This document shows positions 17,825 through 26,300 of a stretch of DNA of 64,000 nucleotides, piece after piece. Made by a program: the position numbers and the translations under genes. The notes beneath the pieces were generated by a model that was given only the letters and a program-made list of their open reading frames with translations, did no database searches and had not been told where the DNA came from. Source of the stretch: JANQIO01 sp043513815 (lineage in GTDB: Bacteria; Pseudomonadota; Gammaproteobacteria; Pseudomonadales; Halieaceae). Location: NCBI GenBank assembly GCA_043513815.1, contig CP121313.1, positions 2,542,001 through 2,606,000 of the forward strand, read 5' to 3'. Each line of letters starts with the position of its first letter. Position 1 is the first letter of the stretch.

Positions 17825-18351
17825 TCCTCCAAAACCAGTATTTCGATATTCCTGAATTTCACAACGCCGCGCTCGGCGTGTTGCAGGGCGACAAAACCGC
17901 CGGTGGACCCGGCATCCTCCAGCCTCGCTGTGACCTTGCCGTTGATCGTCAGTTCAACAATATTGCCCCGGGCGGTAACCTGAAGCCTGTTCCAGCGACC
18001 CACCGTCTCGACTCGGACCAGCGGTGGCATGACCCTGAAAACAATAGCGCCGGTGCGAGCTTCCGGTCGCGGATGCTCGTCCCAGATATTGAGTTCGAGG
18101 CAGAAATCCGGGTGTATACGGTCACGGCGACCACAACGGATTAATACACCTGAATTGGTGGTGCTATCGACCCAGAATTCCAGCGACAGGCGAAAATCAG
18201 TGAACTCGGCTGTCGTCGTCAAAAAGCCGTCACCGTCACCGGACGCGATAATAGTGTTTTCCGCTACCCGCCAGCTGGCATCTCCGGTTGCCGACCAGCC
18301 AGCCAGTGTCTGGCCGTCAAACAGGGACAGGGCCAGCAGCAGTAAAAGCAT
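17821..18351 (-). CDS. DUF1080 (3-keto-disaccharide hydrolase-like) protein
   Basis: This 176-residue jelly-roll protein matches the DUF1080 pattern: SLFDGQTLAGW at the start, a TNSGVLIRC strand, GRWNRLQV and a terminal KFRNIEI strand. Members are usually exported and bind or act on glycans. The leader is oddly short: only about eight hydrophobic residues precede the domain, and no normal upstream start codon is in frame, so export is doubtful. Its ATG overlaps the stop of the upstream GGDEF gene and its end overlaps the RND adaptor start. Function in this setting is unknown. Confidence 0.8.
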   Translation of the reverse strand: MLLLLLALSLFDGQTLAGWSATGDASWRVAENTIIASGDGDGFLTTTAEFTDFRLSLEFWVDSTTNSGVLIRCGRRDRIHPDFCLELNIWDEHPRPEARTGAIVFRVMPPLVRVETVGRWNRLQVTARGNIVELTINGKVTARLEDAGSTGGFVALQHAERGVVKFRNIEILVLED

Positions 18352-19460
18352 CAGTCGCTCTCGTGTGCCTCGAGTCGTACGCGCTCGCGACTGTTGCCCG
18401 CGGCCGCCCGTGCCAGCGCCAGCGCCAGCGCCTGCTGGGCCCCCTCGACAATATCATCCGGACTCGCCAGGCCCCGAGCCGGCTCGGAGCATATGCCAAT
18501 ACTGACCGTGACGCGAATGTTTCGGGTCGCATCCACCGGGATTTCCAGATCTTCCATCACGCCCAGGAACTTGTCAGTCACCCGCAGCATGCCAGTGCCG
18601 TTATCCGTCATCAGCACACAGAGCTGGGTGGCACCGAATCGACCGAGGCCGTCGGCGCGCCGTCGTACGCAGTAGCGCAGCGCATCAGCCACGCCCAACA
18701 GGCAGTTCTCTGCACCCAGCGCACCATACTCCTGCTCCAGCCTGGCGTAATCATCGATTTCCAGCACCGCAAAACTGAAATGGTCCTGGCCGCGCCGCGC
18801 CAGCGCAAACTCGCGCGCAATTGCGCGATCAATCTCGCCTCTCAACAGCAAGCCTGTGAGGGGGTCATGCAGCTCGGCCGCAGCCGCCGTTGGGGCCACT
18901 TTCGCCTGCTCGACAATCGCGTAGAAAGAAATGACCCAGTTAACACCGATCAGCACCAGCAACAGCACCACGGCACGCATCGAGTAGCGGATATCATCCG
19001 GGAAGTCCGCGTTCGCTGTCATGTGGCCTGACAGGTGGCTGGACAGTATCAGCAGCAGTACAGCCGCCACCAACACCGTTGTATTGCGGGCCGCCCGCTT
19101 GTTCATTACCAGACCGGCAAGTAGCGGCAGCATGGGCGCCGAGAAGATAATAGAACCGGTAAAGCCGTCGGAAATCCATGACAGCACGGCATAGATCCCG
19201 AAGGCAATGATCATGACAGCGAGCCCACCCACATCCGCAGGGGTACCAGCCTTGACGCGCGCGTAGGTGGCAAACAGTAGCAGTGCACAGATGGCGGCCA
19301 GGCCTGCAGCCAGCAGATCAACCTCGCCGGCCACCAGGGAACGCAGGATCGTGGCAAGCACCACCATACAGCCCAGTATCAGGGAAGTGCTCTTGACAAC
19401 ATTGGCCTTGGAGAAAGGCGATTCCTGATTCATGGTTTTCACACCAGCACTTTGCTCCAT
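18351..19460 (-). CDS. Membrane protein with degenerate GGDEF domain
   Basis: This 369-residue protein has about five or six membrane spans (residues 24-185) and a C-terminal GGDEF fold (about 197-360) recognisable from DPLTGLLLRGEID and VSIGIC. The signature is GATQL (276-280) in place of GGDEF, the first metal aspartate is Glu234, and the base-binding ND is absent, so diguanylate cyclase activity is unlikely. The inhibitory-site motif RxxD is intact (Arg267 to Asp270) at the canonical distance, which suggests c-di-GMP sensing. An alternative ATG lies at 19433. First gene of the DUF1080-RND operon. Confidence 0.85.
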   Translation of the reverse strand: MEQSAGVKTMNQESPFSKANVVKSTSLILGCMVVLATILRSLVAGEVDLLAAGLAAICALLLFATYARVKAGTPADVGGLAVMIIAFGIYAVLSWISDGFTGSIIFSAPMLPLLAGLVMNKRAARNTTVLVAAVLLLILSSHLSGHMTANADFPDDIRYSMRAVVLLLVLIGVNWVISFYAIVEQAKVAPTAAAAELHDPLTGLLLRGEIDRAIAREFALARRGQDHFSFAVLEIDDYARLEQEYGALGAENCLLGVADALRYCVRRRADGLGRFGATQLCVLMTDNGTGMLRVTDKFLGVMEDLEIPVDATRNIRVTVSIGICSEPARGLASPDDIVEGAQQALALALARAAAGNSRERVRLEAHESD

Positions 19461-19555
19461 TCTAGGGCAGACGGAGCGGAATCCCTAGCCGCCCACTGCC
19501 ACCAGTATTGAGGACTCTCGATGACTGAGGACGGCTAGCCCAGCCGCGTGAGGAA

Positions 19556-19584
19556 TTGACAGGGAGGGCGCCATCCCGGACAAT
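19556..19584 (+). promoter_or_regulatory. Candidate sigma-70 promoter of hmgA operon
   Basis: A perfect TTGACA (19556-19561), a 17-bp spacer and GACAAT (19579-19584, four of six matches to TATAAT) lie 33 bp before the hmgA ATG. An inverted repeat TAGTT...AACTA (19585-19602) directly follows and could be an operator. Confidence 0.5.
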
Positions 19585-19616
19585 TAGTTTCACTTGTAAC
19601 TATATCGGTGTTCCCC

Positions 19617-20921
19617 ATGGACAAACTGATGCAGGCTGGCTATCTGACGGGCTTTGGCAATGAACACGAGACCGAGGCGCTGAGCAACGCCCTGCCCCGT
19701 GGCCGCTTCAGCCCCCAGCGGGTCGCCTACGGGCTCTATGCCGAGCAGTTCAGCAGCACCGCGTTTACGGCGCCGAGAGCGGAAAATCGCCGCACCTGGT
19801 TCTATCGCATTCGACCCTCAGTGCTACAGGGTCAGTTCACGCCCTATGACAGCGAGCTGCTGGAGACCTCGGGCGGTACTGTCGGCAGCGTAGACCCGAA
19901 CGTGCAGCGCTGGGACCCGCTGCCGGTTCCAGAGGAAAACACGGACTTTGTCGATGGCCTGGTGACCCTTGCCGTCAACGGTGATGCCTTGTCCCAGACC
20001 GGCATGGGCATCCACCTTTACGCCATCAACCAATCCATGGGGCAGCGCTATTTCTACTGCGCCGATGGTGAACTGCTGTTCATTCCCCACCAGGGAGGCC
20101 TGCGCCTGCGCACCGAGTGTGGCCGACTGCAACTGGGTCCCGGCGAAATCGCCGTCATACCACGCGGCATGAAGTTTGCCGTCGACCTGCTGGACGACAC
20201 AGCACGGGGCTACCTCTGCGAAAACTATGGCGCGCCGTTTACACTGCCGGAGCGCGGTCCGGTCGGTGCCAACGGCTATGCCAATGATCGCGACTTCCAG
20301 TACCCGGTGGCTGCTTTCGAAGAAGACGAGGGCGAATTTACCCTGCTCTGCAAGTTTGCCGGCCACCTGTACAGCGCACCCATTGGACATTCGCCTTTGG
20401 ACGTGGTGGCCTGGACCGGCAACTCCGCTCCCTATAAGTACGAGCTGGCCCGCTTTAATGCAATGGGCTCGGTGTCCTACGACCATCCTGACCCCAGCAT
20501 CTTCACTGTACTGACCTCGCCGTCTGATACCACCGGAGTCGCCAATATCGATTTCGTTATTTTCCCGCCACGCTGGATGGTGGCGGAGGATACGTTCCGT
20601 CCACCCTGGTACCACCGCAACGTCATGTCGGAGTTCATGGGCCTCATAGAGGGCACCTACGATGCCAAGGAAGAGGGTTTCCTGCCCGGTGGATCCAGTC
20701 TCCACAACTGCATGAGCAGTCACGGGCCGGAGGCGGCTGTATTTGAAAAGGCCAGCACAGCCGAACTGAAGCCGGACCGCTATACCGATACCATGGCGTT
20801 CATGCTGGAATCTCGCTACCTGATACAACCGACCGGCTGGGCCATGAACACCGACCTGCGGCAGCAGGACTATACTCGCTGCTGGGAAGGCCTTGAGAAG
20901 CACTTCAACACGGCCGGCTAG
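19617..20921 (+). CDS. hmgA: Homogentisate 1,2-dioxygenase
   Basis: HmgA opens the ring of homogentisate to maleylacetoacetate with a non-heme iron. The 434-residue protein has the classic start YLTGFGNEHETEA, the PWYHRNVMSEFMG block supplying the His and Glu iron ligands, and CMSSHGPE with the second His. I take ATG 19617; GTG 19608 is possible, and no strong ribosome-binding site decides. It heads hmgA-fahA-maiA-transporter, the lower tyrosine/phenylalanine catabolic pathway. Confidence 0.96.
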   Translation: MDKLMQAGYLTGFGNEHETEALSNALPRGRFSPQRVAYGLYAEQFSSTAFTAPRAENRRTWFYRIRPSVLQGQFTPYDSELLETSGGTVGSVDPNVQRWDPLPVPEENTDFVDGLVTLAVNGDALSQTGMGIHLYAINQSMGQRYFYCADGELLFIPHQGGLRLRTECGRLQLGPGEIAVIPRGMKFAVDLLDDTARGYLCENYGAPFTLPERGPVGANGYANDRDFQYPVAAFEEDEGEFTLLCKFAGHLYSAPIGHSPLDVVAWTGNSAPYKYELARFNAMGSVSYDHPDPSIFTVLTSPSDTTGVANIDFVIFPPRWMVAEDTFRPPWYHRNVMSEFMGLIEGTYDAKEEGFLPGGSSLHNCMSSHGPEAAVFEKASTAELKPDRYTDTMAFMLESRYLIQPTGWAMNTDLRQQDYTRCWEGLEKHFNTAG

Positions 20922-20966
20922 ATCGAACCCAGAGACACACCTTTTAATGAGAACACAGGACAACCC

Positions 20967-21962
20967 ATGAAGTTAGCCAGTCTAAAATCCGGCCGCGACG
21001 GCCAGTTGATTGTCGTCAGCCGCGATCTCAGCCGCGCCGTGGGCGCGTACGACATTGCACCGACCCTGCAGGTGGCCCTGGAGAACTGGGACCAGGTCGA
21101 ACCCTTGTTACAGTCCCGCGCTGAAGCGCTGGAGGGCGGCAACGCCGAGGGAGATTTTCCCTTCGATCCCAGCGCCGTGGACGCCCCGCTGCCGCGCAGC
21201 TATCACTGGGCCGACGGCAGCGCCTATGTCACCCACGTGGAGCTGGTCCGCAAAGCAAGGGGAGCAGAACTGCCGGAATCCTTCTGGATAGACCCGTTGA
21301 TGTACATGGGCGCCTCGGACGCCTTTATCGGTCCCACCGACGACATCGAGGTGGAAAACGAGGACTGGGGCATTGATTTCGAGGCCGAGGTCGTGGTGTT
21401 CACCGACGACGTTCCCGCCGGTGTTACTCCGCAACAGGCCCGTGGTCATATCAAGCTGATTGCCCTTTGCAACGACGTTTCCCTGCGCAACCTGATTCCC
21501 GGTGAACTGGCCAAGCAATTCGGCTTTTATCAGTCAAAGCCACACACCGCCTTTACGCCGGTGGCGGTGACGCCCGATGAACTGGGTGACGCCTGGGACG
21601 GCGCCAAGCTGCACCTGCCAATGCTCTCGACACTCAACGGTACCCGGATCGGCGCGCCGAATGCCGGCGTCGACATGACCTTTGATTTTGGCCAGCTCAT
21701 CGCCCATGCCGCCAAGAGTCGGGGACTGCAGGCAGGCACTGTGATCGGTTCAGGAACAGTCGCCAACCAGGGCAGCAAAGATGGTTCGAGCTGCCTGGCG
21801 GAAGTGCGCTGCCTGGAGACCATTGCCGAGGGCAAGCCCAGCACGCCGTTCATGTCCTTCGGCGACCGCATCGAGATCGAAATGCAGGACGCCGGCGGCG
21901 CCAGCATCTTTGGAAAAATCGACCAGGTGGTTGTGCAGTACCACCCGCCCAAGGCAGACTGA
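20967..21962 (+). CDS. Fumarylacetoacetate hydrolase
   Basis: This 331-residue FAH-family enzyme would cleave fumarylacetoacetate to fumarate and acetoacetate, the last step of homogentisate breakdown. It shows the acidic metal-binding block DFEAEVVVF and an NDVSLRNLIPGELAKQFGF segment, followed by QSKPHTAF and GSGTVANQ, all typical of the bacterial fumarylacetoacetase group. It lies 45 bp after hmgA and 26 bp before maiA; AGGA precedes its ATG. The position makes the assignment firm. Confidence 0.93.
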   Translation: MKLASLKSGRDGQLIVVSRDLSRAVGAYDIAPTLQVALENWDQVEPLLQSRAEALEGGNAEGDFPFDPSAVDAPLPRSYHWADGSAYVTHVELVRKARGAELPESFWIDPLMYMGASDAFIGPTDDIEVENEDWGIDFEAEVVVFTDDVPAGVTPQQARGHIKLIALCNDVSLRNLIPGELAKQFGFYQSKPHTAFTPVAVTPDELGDAWDGAKLHLPMLSTLNGTRIGAPNAGVDMTFDFGQLIAHAAKSRGLQAGTVIGSGTVANQGSKDGSSCLAEVRCLETIAEGKPSTPFMSFGDRIEIEMQDAGGASIFGKIDQVVVQYHPPKAD

Positions 21963-21988
21963 CTGCCTTCAGTTCACGGCAATGGTTC

Positions 21989-22621
21989 ATGAAACTTTAC
22001 AGCTACTGGCGCTCATCAGCGGCTTACCGGGTACGTATTGCCCTCAATCTCAAAGGTGTTGAGGCGGAGTACTGCCCGGTCAACCTGTTGGCAGGCGAAC
22101 ACAAGACCGAGGCCTACCTTGCACGCAATGCCGCCGGCCTGGTACCGACACTGGAGCTCGACGACGGGCGCTGCCTGACTCAATCCCTGGCGATTCTCAA
22201 CTGGCTGGACGCCGAGTACCCGGAGCCACCGCTGCTGCCGACCGACAGCTTTGAGCGGGCCCGGGTGCAGTCCATGGCCAATACCGTCGCCTGCGAGATT
22301 CACCCGCTCAACAACATGGGAACCCTCAACTACCTGAAGACGCAGTACAACGCGGACCAGGAGCAGATCCAGCACTGGATGCATACCTGGCTGGATCGCG
22401 GTTTTTCAACCCTGGAAGCCGAAATTTCCGCTGCGCCCTATTGCCACGGCCAGAACATTACCCTTGCCGATGTAGTGTTGGTACCCATGGTTTTCAACGC
22501 CCTGCGCTTTGATTACCCGCTGGCTGAGAAGCAGCCACGTGTGCTGTCGGTCTGGGAAGCCTGCAACGAGCTTGCGCCCTTCATCAACGCCCGACCGGAG
22601 AACCAACCCGATGCTGTTTGA
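21989..22621 (+). CDS. maiA: Maleylacetoacetate isomerase
   Basis: This 210-residue zeta-class glutathione transferase isomerises maleylacetoacetate to fumarylacetoacetate. The N-terminal thioredoxin-like fold starts MKLYSYWRSSAAYRVR, with the SSxxYRVR active-site motif. The C-terminal helical domain includes QNITLADVVLVPM. It sits between fumarylacetoacetase and the carrier gene, which begins inside its last 11 bases. Cytoplasmic, glutathione dependent. Confidence 0.95.
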   Translation: MKLYSYWRSSAAYRVRIALNLKGVEAEYCPVNLLAGEHKTEAYLARNAAGLVPTLELDDGRCLTQSLAILNWLDAEYPEPPLLPTDSFERARVQSMANTVACEIHPLNNMGTLNYLKTQYNADQEQIQHWMHTWLDRGFSTLEAEISAAPYCHGQNITLADVVLVPMVFNALRFDYPLAEKQPRVLSVWEACNELAPFINARPENQPDAV

Positions 22622-23930
22622 CCTGCTGCGCAAGACCGTGCTGCTGGAGCGCAATGAAGTGCGCGCTACCCTGGTGTCCTTTGGCTTTGTGTTGATGCTG
22701 ATGGCGGCTTACTACATCTTGCGGCCGGTGCGTGATGCAATGGCGTCAGACTGGACCGACGCCGAGGTGAGCTGGCTGTGGACGCTCAATTTCTTTATCT
22801 CGGCTGTCGCAGTCTCGCTGTATGGCGGTGCTGTCACCTCGGTGAAATTCCGCAAACTGGTCACCTCGGTATACGGCTTCTTCGCCCTGTCTTTCCTGGT
22901 GTTTTACGGCGGCACCCAGGTCGTTGCCGACCGCACACTCGTCGACAAGGCATTTTATGTGTGGGTCAGCGTGTTCAGCCTGTTCCACATCTCCGTATTC
23001 TGGAGCTTCATGGCCGACCTCTTCACCAAAGCCCAGTCCCTGCGACTATTCGGTTTTATTGGTGCGGGGGCCAGCGTCGGTGCACTGGTGGGGCCCTCAA
23101 TACCTACCTTCTTTGTGGGCAGCCTGGGCACCGACAACCTGCTGTTGGTGGCAGCATTCATGCTGTTGTTGACCATGCCCGTGATCGGCGTGCTGCAAAA
23201 CCTGAAGGCCAGCGACCTGCAAAACGACGCCCAGCAGGTCGGTGCCGAAGACCTGGAGTACATCGGCGGACACCCGCTGGCCGGTTTCCGCGATTTTGTG
23301 ACCAACCCCTACCTGTTATCCATCGGGGTGTTCATTCTTCTGTACACCTCGATCAGCTCCTTTGTGTATTTCGAGCTCAAGAACCTGCTGGCGGATTTCA
23401 GTCGCGCAGAGCGTACCCGTATCTGGGGTGCCATGGACCTGGTGGTCAACAGCCTGACTTTTCTCACCGCCTTCTTTGTCACCGGGCGCATTGCCTCTCG
23501 GCTGGGAGTAGGCACCACGCTGGCCTGCGTGCCAATGCTGATCTGCGCCGGCATGTTGATGCTGGCGGCGGCGCCCATGGTGGCCGTCGTTGTGATTTTG
23601 CAGATTGTGCGCCGGGCCGGAAACTACGCCATTACCCGGCCGGGGCGCGAGATGCTGTTTACCGCGGTAGACAGGGAAACCCGCTTCAAGGCCAAGCCGG
23701 TGATCGACATCGTGGTCTATCGCGGCGGCGACACCCTCAACGCCTGGGCCTTCACCGGCCTGACCCAGGGCCTGGGCCTGGGACTGGGAGCGGTGGCCAT
23801 GGTCGGGGCAGTGATTGCGGCTATTTGGGCCGCCACCGGGCTCTACCTGGGCAAGGTATTCCGGGAGCAATCTGCAGACGACGACCAAGCTCCCACCGCC
23901 GACACTACCGTGGACGCCGCCGGCAGCTGA
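22611..23930 (+). CDS. NTT/MFS-like membrane transporter
   Basis: This 439-residue protein has about 11-12 membrane spans and resembles bacterial relatives of ATP/ADP (NTT) carriers, usually labelled MFS. Typical blocks are YYILRPVRDAMAS (spanning the first span's end) and PGREMLFTAVDRETRFKAK followed by YRGGD. Such free-living homologues have no proven substrate. I start it at ATG 22611, which overlaps maiA by 11 bp, so it is translationally coupled to the homogentisate genes. It may move an aromatic acid, a pathway intermediate or a nucleotide. Convergent with the KstD-like gene, one base apart. Confidence 0.82.
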   Translation: MLFDLLRKTVLLERNEVRATLVSFGFVLMLMAAYYILRPVRDAMASDWTDAEVSWLWTLNFFISAVAVSLYGGAVTSVKFRKLVTSVYGFFALSFLVFYGGTQVVADRTLVDKAFYVWVSVFSLFHISVFWSFMADLFTKAQSLRLFGFIGAGASVGALVGPSIPTFFVGSLGTDNLLLVAAFMLLLTMPVIGVLQNLKASDLQNDAQQVGAEDLEYIGGHPLAGFRDFVTNPYLLSIGVFILLYTSISSFVYFELKNLLADFSRAERTRIWGAMDLVVNSLTFLTAFFVTGRIASRLGVGTTLACVPMLICAGMLMLAAAPMVAVVVILQIVRRAGNYAITRPGREMLFTAVDRETRFKAKPVIDIVVYRGGDTLNAWAFTGLTQGLGLGLGAVAMVGAVIAAIWAATGLYLGKVFREQSADDDQAPTADTTVDAAGS

Positions 23931-23931
23931 A

Positions 23932-25647
23932 TCAATCGGCCCAGCCGCTGATGTGCTTGGCTGCCTGGTAGCCAAAGGTCATCGCCGGGCCCAACGTGGC
24001 CCCGGGACCAGGATAGGTCGGTAGCACCGGCGCACTGCAGTTGCCGGTGGCATACAGGCCCTCTATGACGCCGCCGTCTTCCCGGGTCACCTGGGCGTTC
24101 TCTGTAACCACCATTCCCCCCTGCGTGCCAAAGTCACCCGGGTCGACCTTCATGGCATAGAAAGGGGCTTCCTCGATGGGTGCCAGACAGGGATTGGGTT
24201 CCACCCGGGGATCGCCGTAGTAACGGTCATAGAGTGCATCGCCCCGCTGCAGGTCGAGATCCTTGCCTGTGCGGGCGTACTCGTTCATTTTGCGAACGCT
24301 CTCTTCAAGCCCATCGGGATCGACGTCAATCCTGGCCGCCAGCTCGCGTACCGTATTCGCACGGGCAATAAAACCGGCCTCCTCCCAGCTTTTTGGCAAT
24401 AGCCAGTCGGGCCGGAAGGTGCTGTTGTAGAGGGGGCCGACAAAATAGGTCGCTCGAAAACGGGCATCGAAAATCTGCCAGCTGGGGGCGCAGGGATAGT
24501 CCTCGCTGTGCTTTTCAAACGTCTCCAACTGGTAGGCCATGTAGTTCTGGGATTCGTTGCTGAATCGTTCCCCGGCCGGATTGACAACAATGGAGCCGGG
24601 ATAGGATTTCTCCATGATGCTGAGCCGGGGTATTGGCTCTCCCGGCACAGAAATCGTGTTGCACCACCAAGCATTGTGCAGCATGTGCATTTTTGCACCG
24701 AGGCGTAGCCCTTCACTGATAGCATCACCGGTGTTGTCATAGCTGCCCGCGCTCCACCAGTGATTGGTAGGTTTGGGAAGATACTGCTCCCGCATCGCCT
24801 GATTGTGTTCGAAACCGCCCGCCGCCAATACCACTCCCTTGCGGGCCTGGATACGCAGGCGCTGGCCACGTTTCTCGACCTCTACCCCGACCACGCGTCC
24901 CGTGTCATCGGTGATCAACTCGCGCATGGGCGTGCGCAACCACAGTGGTATATCGCGATCCAGCAGGGACAGCCGTAAGCGCGCGACGCCGGCGCAACCA
25001 CAGGTCAGGCGACGGGCGTACCTGTCTCCAAACAGCCGCCAGCGGATATCCAGCAGGTAGTCCAGCGCCAGTTTACCGGCGGTCTTCCACCAGCCCGGCA
25101 GCTGGGCCATGAGCAGCGCCGCTTCCACCTGGGTGATGCCGATCACCCCACCCAGGTGCATCATCTGGTGGGACCGGCGCAGCGTGAAGGCATGTTGTCC
25201 GAGCTGGTCGGCATTGACCGGCTCCGGCTCCATACTGCGGTGCCCCGGCATGGCACCCTCCTGGTCGGAGTAGTAATCAGGGTAGTGCTCCAGAGTGACA
25301 TAGCGCACCTGGCTATGTTCGTGGAGGAAGTCGATCATCTTCGGGCCATTTTCCAGGTAGCAGTCCACCAGCGCCTCGGGCACCTGGCCCTCGGGGGTAG
25401 TGTTGCGAAGATAGGTTCTGGCGTTGTCGAAGGAGTCCTCGGCACCGGCGGCTTTCGCATAGCGGTTGTTAGGAATCCAGACGCCACCGCCGCTGATGGC
25501 GCTGGTACCCCCGTAGAGGCCGGATTTTTCTATGACCAGCACCTCGCCGGCCCCCATCTCATGTGCGCACAGGGCGGCCGTCAGGCCACCATTACCAGAC
25601 CCCACCACCAGCACATCGACACTCTTGTCCCAGGATTGCTGTTTCAC
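23932..25647 (-). CDS. FAD-dependent 3-ketosteroid dehydrogenase-like oxidoreductase
   Basis: This 571-residue flavoprotein of the succinate dehydrogenase/KstD superfamily has the FAD motif GSGNGG (16-21) and a GGTSAISGGGVWIPNN block. Near the end it has CSAPVLPTYPGPGATLGPA, which matches 3-oxosteroid 1-dehydrogenases. These introduce a double bond into steroid ring A. Close relatives act on other substrates, so steroid specificity is a hypothesis. It stands alone on the minus strand, divergent from cytochrome c', whose gene starts 134 bp away. Confidence 0.82.
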   Translation of the reverse strand: MKQQSWDKSVDVLVVGSGNGGLTAALCAHEMGAGEVLVIEKSGLYGGTSAISGGGVWIPNNRYAKAAGAEDSFDNARTYLRNTTPEGQVPEALVDCYLENGPKMIDFLHEHSQVRYVTLEHYPDYYSDQEGAMPGHRSMEPEPVNADQLGQHAFTLRRSHQMMHLGGVIGITQVEAALLMAQLPGWWKTAGKLALDYLLDIRWRLFGDRYARRLTCGCAGVARLRLSLLDRDIPLWLRTPMRELITDDTGRVVGVEVEKRGQRLRIQARKGVVLAAGGFEHNQAMREQYLPKPTNHWWSAGSYDNTGDAISEGLRLGAKMHMLHNAWWCNTISVPGEPIPRLSIMEKSYPGSIVVNPAGERFSNESQNYMAYQLETFEKHSEDYPCAPSWQIFDARFRATYFVGPLYNSTFRPDWLLPKSWEEAGFIARANTVRELAARIDVDPDGLEESVRKMNEYARTGKDLDLQRGDALYDRYYGDPRVEPNPCLAPIEEAPFYAMKVDPGDFGTQGGMVVTENAQVTREDGGVIEGLYATGNCSAPVLPTYPGPGATLGPAMTFGYQAAKHISGWAD

Positions 25648-25781
25648 GCGTCCGCCATTTCTGTCTCAACGAGGCTATAGTACTGTAATGGCATGCGCGC
25701 CTGAGGCTGGAACAATCCGCCCAGCGCGCGTTTGTCGTAACAAGTTCAATAGTTTGGCCGTGGGCTCAAAAGGAGAAACAG

Positions 25782-26258
25782 ATGTCGTGGCAAACCAAGA
25801 AGACCCTCGCTGTACTGGCATTGGCAAGCGGGCTGGGCGCAGCGCCTGTAGCGCTTTCACACCTGGACTCGGAGCAGTTCCCGCAGTCCTATCGGCAGTC
25901 GCTGTTCGCTATCCTCGGTGCCAACATGGGCCCTATGGCTGCCATGGTGAAAGGTGAAATCCCCTGGGACGGGGAACGCTTTGCAGGTTTCGCCGAAGAC
26001 CTGGCCACAACGACCACGCTGGACTTCCTGCGTGGCTTCCCCACCGGCAGCGAGGGCGGCACGACCCGCGCAAAGCCGGCCATCTGGGAAAATATGGATG
26101 ACTTCGAAAGCAAGCTCCAAGACCTGCGCAATGCGGCGGCGGACCTGGCCGAAGCGGCCGAGGGCGGTGACAAGAAGGCTATCATGATGGCCTTCCAGAG
26201 CACTGGAGGTGCCTGTAAGGCCTGTCACGACGAGTACAAGTCAAAAGACTACCTCTGA
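25782..26258 (+). CDS. Cytochrome c' / c556 family protein
   Basis: This 158-residue periplasmic four-helix cytochrome has a signal peptide (about residues 1-26, ending near ALS) and a C-terminal heme site CKACH (Cys145, Cys148, His149), the class II arrangement. Such proteins bind NO or act as electron carriers. AAAGGAG lies a suitable distance before ATG 25782. It is convergent with a b561-type cytochrome b whose stop lies 42 bp away; the two could form an electron-transfer pair. Confidence 0.9.
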   Translation: MSWQTKKTLAVLALASGLGAAPVALSHLDSEQFPQSYRQSLFAILGANMGPMAAMVKGEIPWDGERFAGFAEDLATTTTLDFLRGFPTGSEGGTTRAKPAIWENMDDFESKLQDLRNAAADLAEAAEGGDKKAIMMAFQSTGGACKACHDEYKSKDYL

Positions 26259-26300
26259 GTACAAGGGTCGCTAGTTAGCGCTGGCGGATTGCCCCGAAGC

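Noticed and set aside
22778..23971. 397-codon frame overlapping the NTT-like carrier
   Set aside because: It is rich in Arg, Gly and His and is a +1 shadow of a membrane protein with clear homology.
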